A stretch of DNA of 16,116 nt from Neocallimastix lanati (nom. inval.). Its lineage: Eukaryota > Neocallimastigomycota > Neocallimastigomycetes > Neocallimastigales > Neocallimastigaceae. The stretch is taken from NCBI GenBank assembly GCA_016946835.1, contig JACVTC010000600.1, positions 1 through 16,116 on the forward strand, given 5' to 3'. The notes beneath the pieces were generated by a model. The model did no database searches. It was not told the origin of the DNA and saw only the letters and a program-made list of their open reading frames with translations. This document shows, piece after piece, positions 7,925 through 14,500 of this stretch. Every line of letters begins with the position of its first letter. Position 1 is the stretch's first letter. Position numbers and translations under genes: made by a program.

Positions 7925-7970
7925 CTCTAAGGCTATATTAATTTTATGGATTTCAATCGGTCTTGTACCA

Positions 7971-7975
7971 ATAAT
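7971..7975. repeat. Right target-site duplication ATAAT
   Basis: This copy matches 1157-1161. It lies at -15 to -11 relative to the first base of the mature tRNA-Cys. Confidence 0.9.
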
Positions 7976-7992
7976 TTAAAGGGTTGGGGTGT

Positions 7993-8003
7993 TAGCTCAG
8001 CGG
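7993..8003 (+). promoter_or_regulatory. Pol III A box
   Basis: TAGCTCAGCGG fits the TRGCNNAGYNGG type of tRNA A box, where TFIIIC binds. Confidence 0.85.
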
Positions 8004-8035
8004 TAGAGCAATTGACTGCAGATCAATAGGTCTTC

Positions 8036-8046
8036 GGTTCAAATCC
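8036..8046 (+). promoter_or_regulatory. Pol III B box
   Basis: GGTTCAAATCC matches the B-box consensus GGTTCRANTCC. It overlaps the T loop. Confidence 0.9.
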
Positions 8047-8057
8047 GGAACGCCCCT

Positions 8058-8065
8058 TTTTTTTT
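8058..8065 (+). terminator. Pol III terminator (T run)
   Basis: Eight T follow the discriminator T at 8057. Runs of five or more T end Pol III transcription in fungi. Confidence 0.85.
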
Positions 8066-8274
8066 ATGTTAAAACCTTTCTTTTTAAATTTTTTTTTTTT
8101 TATTACATCCTATTACTTTTTTTTTTTTTTTTTATTATCATAAATTATAAAAATTATAAAATCTAGGGTTATAAATTATAAAACCAAATTATATAATATT
8201 AGCCCATTCATAGAAAAACAATTTATAGATAGAGAGAAAGAAAAAAGTATAGGACAAATATTCAATTATAATTC

Positions 8275-8319
<45 letters not shown>
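8275..8319. repeat. (TAA)15 microsatellite
   Basis: Fifteen perfect copies of TAA lie in a row. On the opposite side of the T-rich block a (ATT) tract of similar size occurs at 9373-9407. Confidence 0.97.
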
Positions 8320-8321
<2 letters not shown>

Positions 8322-8439
8322 TTACAAATATTTGAAAAAAATTATTATAATTCCTTTTTAATTATTCATTTTAATTTAATATACAAATTTATGAATTTGT
8401 TAATATATTTCATATATCAATTTCTTTTAAAAATCATGT

Positions 8440-8441
<2 letters not shown>

Positions 8442-8479
<38 letters not shown>
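8442..8479. repeat. Homopolymer T38
   Basis: This is an uninterrupted run of 38 T, the longest in the window. The length is likely to vary between reads or strains. Confidence 0.95.
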
Positions 8480-8480
<1 letters not shown>

Positions 8481-8942
8481 TATATATATTGTTTTAGATA
8501 TGAATTTGAAACAGTATTATAACATATAATATATTATGCATATAATTAATAATATATAATTATGTTTTATAATATAAATTAAAATTAAAAAAAAATAAAA
8601 ATCAAATACTGAAATTTAAAATTATTTTAATAATAAACTTCTTTTTTTATAATTGTATTCTTTTTTTTTTTGGTGATATTTAACTCCTTTTTTTTTTGTT
8701 TTTTTTGTTTTTTTGTTTTTTTTTATTAATTAAATTTTATTTATTAAATTATTATTTTTTTTTATTTTATTATTTTATATTTTATTTTATTTTATTTTAT
8801 TTTATTTAGTTTGATTATTATTTATTGTTTATATTTTTATGATTATATTATTTATTTATTATTATTTTTTTACTTATTATTAATATATATTTTATTTTTT
8901 TATTATTTATTATTATTTTTTTATTTATTATTAAATTTTTAT

Positions 8943-8973
<31 letters not shown>

Positions 8974-9371
8974 GTTATTTGTATTAGTTTTTTTTTTTTT
9001 TTTTTTTTTTTTTTATCTTTTCTTATAATTATTTTATTCCTTTCTTAATTTATAAAATTTTTATCTATTTATTTATTTATTTTAAATTTTATACTATTAC
9101 TTTTCTTACTTTTATTTTATTTTTTTTTTTTTTTTTTTTTTTTTGTTTTATTATTTTTAATTTTATTTTAATTTTACTTTATTTTTTCTTTTTTGTTTTG
9201 TTTTATTTTGTTTTGTTATTATTATTTATTATTATTTCATTAAATTGATTATCTGTATTATTTAATAATATAAGGCATAAAAATTATAAACAATTTTTTT
9301 ATAAAGAATATTTAAAAATTAAGAAATTATAATAATACCTTTCAATATTATTAGTAATAGTAGTTATTTAA

Positions 9372-9372
<1 letters not shown>

Positions 9373-9407
<35 letters not shown>
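9373..9407. repeat. (ATT)n microsatellite, about 11.7 copies
   Basis: A perfect ATT repeat, 35 bases long, with the complementary motif to the TAA tract at 8275-8319. Confidence 0.95.
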
Positions 9408-9409
<2 letters not shown>

Positions 9410-10331
9410 TTTATATATATAACTAAAATAAAAAGAAGAAATTTTCTATTATTTTTAAAATAAAAAAAAAATAAGAAAAAAAGATTTTTTTTTTTTTATT
9501 TTTTAACATTTAAAGAATAGTTTTTTTTTTTTTTTTTTTTTTCTAATTTTTTTTATTGTTTTATTTTATTTTTTTAAAAAAAAAATTGTGCTTAATTTTT
9601 CTTTTTTTAAGCTTAAATTTATTTTATTTTGGGGGTTTTTGTTTTATTTTTTGTTTATTTATTTATTTATTTTTATTTATTTATTTTTTTATTTTTTTTT
9701 ATTTTTTTTTTTTTTTTTTGGATTTCTAATACTTTATTTTCTAATCTCTTTTCTGTTTTTTTATTCTTTTAAAAATCTATTTTTTTTTTTTCTTTCTTCT
9801 TTTTCTTTTTTTTAGGTGAATTATTTTTCATTTTTCTTTTTTTTTAAAACAAAAAATAATTAAATAAAATAAAAAATTAGAAAAAATAAAATTATAAAAA
9901 ATTAAAAGATTATAATACATAAAAATATTTATATATTATTTTAAATCTTTTCTTTTATAATTTTTCTTTTTCTACTTTTTTTTTTATGCTTTTTGTTTTT
10001 TTCTGCTATTATTGTTTTTTGTTTTGTTTTTTTGTTTTTTTGTTTGTTTTGTTTTTTGTTTTTTTTTGTGTGTTTTTTTTTTTTGTTTTTAGGTATTCTT
10101 ATTTTTTGTTTTTGTTTGTGTCTATGTTTTTTTTTTAATGCTATATAAATTTTAATTTAATTTTATAAAAAAAAATTAAAAAAATAATAGATTAAAATTA
10201 AAATTAAAGAATAAATGAAAACAAAAAAAAAATTATAATTTAATTTATATAAAGAGGGTTTTTCTTTTTTCTTTTTTTTTTTTTTTTTTTCTATATAGTA
10301 TAAATAAATAGTAAAAAAAAAATATCCAAAA

Positions 10332-10573
10332 TTAAAAAATTTAGAGAAATTTATATAAAAATTAAATTTAAATTTTAATAATTAAAGGATTTATTTTTTT
10401 TATAAATTAATTAAACTGGAGAAATTAAATTATTTTTAAGAATTAATTTAATAAAAATTATATTAATTAATTCTCTCCTGAATTTACTTTTAATCTCCCA
10501 TAATTGACTTTATAAAAAAAAATAAATCCCTTCTCAATTATTTAATTTAAATATTATTTCTCTAATTTTTTAA
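10332..10573. repeat. Long imperfect palindrome (foldback, about 242 bp)
   Basis: The outer tips TTAAAAAATTTAGAGAAAT (10332-10350) and ATTTCTCTAATTTTTTAA (10556-10573) are near-perfect inverted copies. Inner arms also match: GGATTTATTTTTTTTATAAA near 10387-10406 against the reverse complement of 10510-10530. GGAGAA (10418-10423) faces TTCTCTCC (10471-10478). Several matched arm blocks at corresponding distances make chance unlikely even in A/T-rich DNA. It may be a MITE-like foldback element or a cruciform-forming sequence. Confidence 0.6.
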
Positions 10574-10744
10574 CTTTTTATGTAAATAAAAATAAAATTA
10601 ATTTTTACTACCATTTTTTTTTTTTACTAAATATTTACTATTATTATTTCTACCTAAATAAAATCCCCCTCTTCATTAATTTCATTATTCCCTAATTTTA
10701 TTTTAAAATTTATACATTTATATTAATATTAAACTAGTTCTTAA

Positions 10745-10779
10745 AAGAAAAAAAAAAAGAATTTATTCTTTTTTTTTTT
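10745..10779. repeat. A-run/T-run palindrome
   Basis: A run of A followed by GAAT, a T spacer, then ATTC and a run of T makes a near-perfect hairpin of about 16 bp per arm. Confidence 0.7.
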
Positions 10780-11513
10780 ATAAATAAAAAATATTATAAA
10801 ATTATAAAGAGTTATTTTATAATCATTAATATATATATTTTTATAATAAATTTTTATTAAATTTATATATATATTTGTAGTATTTAAAATAAAAAAATTA
10901 AAAATTTTTTGATGTTTGTTTTTTTTTTTTTCTTTCTCATGTTCTTCAAAGTAGATCTTTTTTCTTTACAACCTTAAAAAATATAAAGTTAGGATTCATT
11001 ACAATATGATTTATGCTTATTTTTTTTTCTTCGGCCTTTTTATAAAAATGACTTTTTTCACTATGAAGAGGAGAGAGAGAATCTAAAATATTAATAGATT
11101 TATTTTTATCATTTAATTATATATAAATAAAAAAAAAAGAATTGGTTTTATTTTTTTTACTGTTTAAATTTTTTTTTGAATATGATAGATTATTTCATTT
11201 GTTGTTTTTTTTTTTTCTATGATTAATATTGTTATAGGAGTTGGTGTTGATTTCTTTTATTTATATATATATATATTTAATAAGTATATTTAGGGAATGG
11301 ATATATATTACATATAATTTACCTTTTTAAATATATATATATAAATTGATAGTAACTGAGATGATAAAACAAATAAATTATTCAAAAAAAAATATATATC
11401 GAAAAAAAAAAATTTTTTTTTTATATTTGTGTATTGTTTAACCCAATGTTATTTTAAAAAAAAAAATAAACTTTTTTTTTCTCATTTTTTAACATTTATA
11501 AAAAAATAAAACT

Positions 11514-14500
11514 TTAATTTTGGTTAGAGGATCTTTTAGCTTGTTTCTTTAACTTATATTCCTTCTTTTTCTTAGCAAATTCCGTTAAATCTTGTTTAAA
11601 TTTTTCTTCATCTTCGATTTCCTTTTTACCAGCTTCTTCTCTGGCTTGGAAAACACGAATTAATCTTGGAACATATCTACCATTCTTATTTGGTTCACGT
11701 TCTTCACCTAAACAAATAACTGGGAAAGTACCATCAATCTTAGTGGCAGTATTAATACCGTAAGCCCAACCATCTTCAAAAACTTGTTTAACCTCCACTA
11801 AATCACCAATATTTAATTTAACTTCATCTGGAAGTTGTGGAACATGTTCTACAATAACTTCAAATACCTTCTTTTCAAAAACTGGTCCACTCCAATCTTC
11901 TACACTATGATTACTTTTGATACTACTAGCATTTGATGGTTTACGAACTAAACAACCTTCAGCCATAGCCTTTATAGATGTTTTGGATTCCTTTCTACTT
12001 AAACTTTGACTCATGGATTGTTTTCTTGGTCTTGGAATTTGTTTGGTTTCATCATTAATTTCATTTTCAAGTTTTAAAAGTTCAGCAGCAACAGCAGCTC
12101 TTAATTCAGCAGATAAACGCTTGGAACTGGAACGCTTTGGAAGTTGACGTCTACGAAAAGATCTAGTTTCAGTTGGAGAGGTAGTATCCAAAATTCTAGA
12201 ATCTTCCATTGGAAGAGACTCATCTTCTTCAGTAATTGATGGTAAAATTTCACTGTATTCTTCAATATATTCTTCCTCACCATTCTTACTGATATTTACA
12301 TTACGAACGATTTCACCATAACTATTTGGTACCTTAAGATTAACATTTGAATCATTTCCGGTTGATTCTTCAGAAGAAACTTGAACACCATTCTTGTAAA
12401 CGGTCTTCTTTACAGATTTTGGAGATTGATCCTTACCTTCTTCAATTTCATATTCCTCAACAATTTCTTCAGTTTCCATAGCATCATCAGGAATTTCACT
12501 GACTTCATCATATTCTTCAGATACTGGAACACCGTTTTTGTAGGTAGTTCTCTTAACAGTCTTTCTTGGTTTACCATTACTATCTTCTTCAATAAGGTAT
12601 TCCTCAACAATTTCTTCACCTTCTGTGGCAACTTCTCTAGTTTCACCTTCGGTAACTTCACGTTTTCCAACCAATTTGGTAATACTGTCTACCTGACTCA
12701 TAAGATCATCAAAATCAGCCTTACCATCATTTTCATTAGCATCTGGAAGAGCATACTTGACAATCATTTGAATAATAGATGGAGCTAACTTCATGAATGG
12801 GTATTCATTATAATCACCATCAGTTTTACTGGCAACTACATTGGAGACTATTTCATTAATAGTACCTTGATTATCAGTAGCTTCTCTTGATTCAGTCTTT
12901 GAATCTTCTTCAACCTTTGGACCTTCTTCTTTTTCGTTACCAATGATCTTGGTAATACCAGCAACCTGACTCATAAGTTCAGCAAGATCAGCCTTACCAT
13001 CATTTTCATCGGCATTTGGAAGAGCGTACTTAACTATAGTTTGAATGATGGTTGGAGCTAACTTCATGTAAGGATTGTATTTTTCTTCTTTGGTAAGAGT
13101 ATTGGTGACAGCATTGCTAACCATATCATTAACGACGACTTCACGATCATTGGATTCTGGAACTTCTTTTGGATTGCTAATTTCAGTAACTTGGCTCATA
13201 AGCTTTTCAAGATCATCCTTTCCATCATTGTCACTGGCACCTGGAATGGCATATTTGACAATGGTTTCAATAATAGATGGAACTAATTTCATGTATGGGT
13301 TAGAACCATTAGCATCTCTACTAGTAATTTCTTGATCATCAACACTGACTGGAACCTTTACGGCAACACCATTTTGGTAAATAGTTTTGTAGACAGTTTT
13401 CTTGAGAGTCTTTGGTGGTTGATTCTTACCTTCTTCAATTTCGTATTCTTCAACAATCTCTTCAGTTTCCATAGCATCGTCTGGAATTTCACTTACTTCA
13501 TCATATTCTTCATTGACTGGAACACCATTTCTGTAGGTAGTTCTCTTAACAGTCTTTCTTGGCTTACCATCACTGCCTTCTTCAATAAGATATTCTTCAA
13601 CAATTTCTTCCATTTCATCGGTGGTGGTTGTAGTAGTAGTAACAATACCTCCTGGAACATTCTTAGTAGTAACATTTCCGAGAGTTTCGGCTTCAGTTTC
13701 ATCAATTGGTACTTGAACTGGAACACCATTCTTATAGATGGTCTTGTAGATAGTCTTCTTAATTGTCTTCTTTGGCTTCTTAACCCTTACACCATTTTCA
13801 ATGACGTATTCTTCAACAGTTTCTTCAGTCTCATCATCGTTCACTGGAGCCTCTCTGTCACCTTCGTCGACTGGAACTTGAACTGGAACACCGTTCTTGT
13901 AGATAGTTTTGTAAATGGTCTTCTTAACAGTCTTCTTTGGCTTTCTAACACCATCTTCAATAACGTATTCTTCTACAATTTCTTCAGTCTCATCATCGTT
14001 CACTGGAGCTTCTCTGTCACCTTCTTCGACTGGAACTTGAACTGGAACACCGTTCTTGTAGATAGTCTTGTAAATGGTCTTCTTAACAGTCTTCTTTGGC
14101 TTTCTGACACCATTTTCAATGATGTATTCTTCAATGATTTCTTCAGAATCATCTCCTGGTTGAACCTTCTTGTTTATGGTCTTCTTAACACCCTTTGGTA
14201 AAGTTTCTTCAGTATCTTCCTCTGGTTGAACATTTGTCATATTACGTTCAACGAGAGCTGGGTTGGCTTCAAGAACAATTTCTTCTGGTTCTTCTTCAAC
14301 AACTTCAATTGGCTTACCATTCTTGTAGATAGTCTTGTAAGTGGTGATCTTCTTAATGGTCTTAAGCTTTGGTGACTTTAAGCTTTCTTCATTCAAAGTA
14401 GTTTCAGTGGTAGATTGATCTGGAAGATCTTCAGATTCAGTAACTTCTTCAACTGGAACACCGTTCTTGTAGGTAGTCTTGTAAGTAGTAACAAATTTCT

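Larger units (their letters stand above)
1162..7970 (-). mobile_element. Ty3/gypsy LTR retrotransposon inserted upstream of tRNA-Cys
   Basis: This is a full-length element on the minus strand. In transcription order it has a 5' LTR (6851-7970, interrupted), a candidate primer site (6826-6843), gag with a CCHC knuckle, pol in the order protease, reverse transcriptase, RNase H, integrase, a purine tract (about 1567-1572) and a 3' LTR (1162-1563). Integrase after RNase H is the Ty3/gypsy order, not Ty1/copia. The LTRs begin TGGT and end ACCA and are flanked by ATAAT duplications. The span is 6809 bp, or 6091 bp after removing the nested 713-bp solo LTR and one copy of its TTCCA duplication. The two LTRs differ at only one of 402 positions (1238 versus 6927), which points to recent insertion. 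Catalytic residues of reverse transcriptase, RNase H and integrase are all present. The integrase C-terminus is one base out of frame and the 5' LTR is split, so this copy is probably not autonomous as assembled. Confidence 0.96.
6851..7970 (-). repeat. 5' LTR of the Ty3/gypsy element, split by a nested solo LTR
   Basis: The parts 6851-7206 and 7925-7970 together match the 402-bp 3' LTR with one substitution (C at 6927). Between them lie 713 bp of foreign sequence plus a second copy of TTCCA. The break is 46 bases from the 5' end of the LTR in element orientation, in the presumptive U3 promoter part. Its outer end (TACCA, 7966-7970) touches the right target duplication, 15 nt from the tRNA gene. 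Confidence 0.95.
7986..8057 (+). tRNA. tRNA-Cys (anticodon GCA)
   Basis: A full cloverleaf folds. The acceptor is GGGGTGT (7986-7992) with ACGCCCC (8050-8056), including one T-G pair. The D stem is GCTC (7995-7998) with GAGC (8006-8009). The anticodon stem ATTGA (8011-8015) pairs with TCAAT (8023-8027) around the loop CTGCAGA, giving GCA at 8018-8020. The T stem is TTCGG (8033-8037) with CCGGA (8045-8049). The discriminator base 8057 is T (U73), the known identity base of tRNA-Cys. There is no intron and no encoded CCA, as expected in a eukaryotic nucleus. It is transcribed by Pol III from internal promoters, and its upstream side has attracted the LTR element that ends at 7970. Confidence 0.97.
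8066..11513. other. Gene-less, extremely T-biased intergenic region
   Basis: About 3.4 kb without a supported gene. From 8066 to roughly 10140 the plus strand is mostly T, with many runs above 15; A-rich patches are short (for example 9241-9360, 9420-9490 and 9840-9930). From 10140 to 11513 the bias is weaker and inverted repeats appear. The only open frame of note (9588-9815) encodes almost only F, L and Y and is a product of the T runs. The last few hundred bases must include the 3' UTR of the gene ending at 11514. No further tRNA or other known RNA was found. Confidence 0.75.

Noticed and set aside
8270-9410. CRISPR-like or other ordered array
   Set aside because: The repeats are simple TAA/ATT microsatellites and homopolymers without spacers.
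9588-9815. Plus-strand 75-residue open frame rich in F and L
   Set aside because: It is a product of poly-T tracts; low complexity only.
12381-14201. Plus-strand open frames of up to 289 residues opposite the SH3 gene
   Set aside because: They are antisense to GAA/AAG/GGT-rich repeats, which rarely give stops in that frame; they have no domain and a repeat-driven composition.
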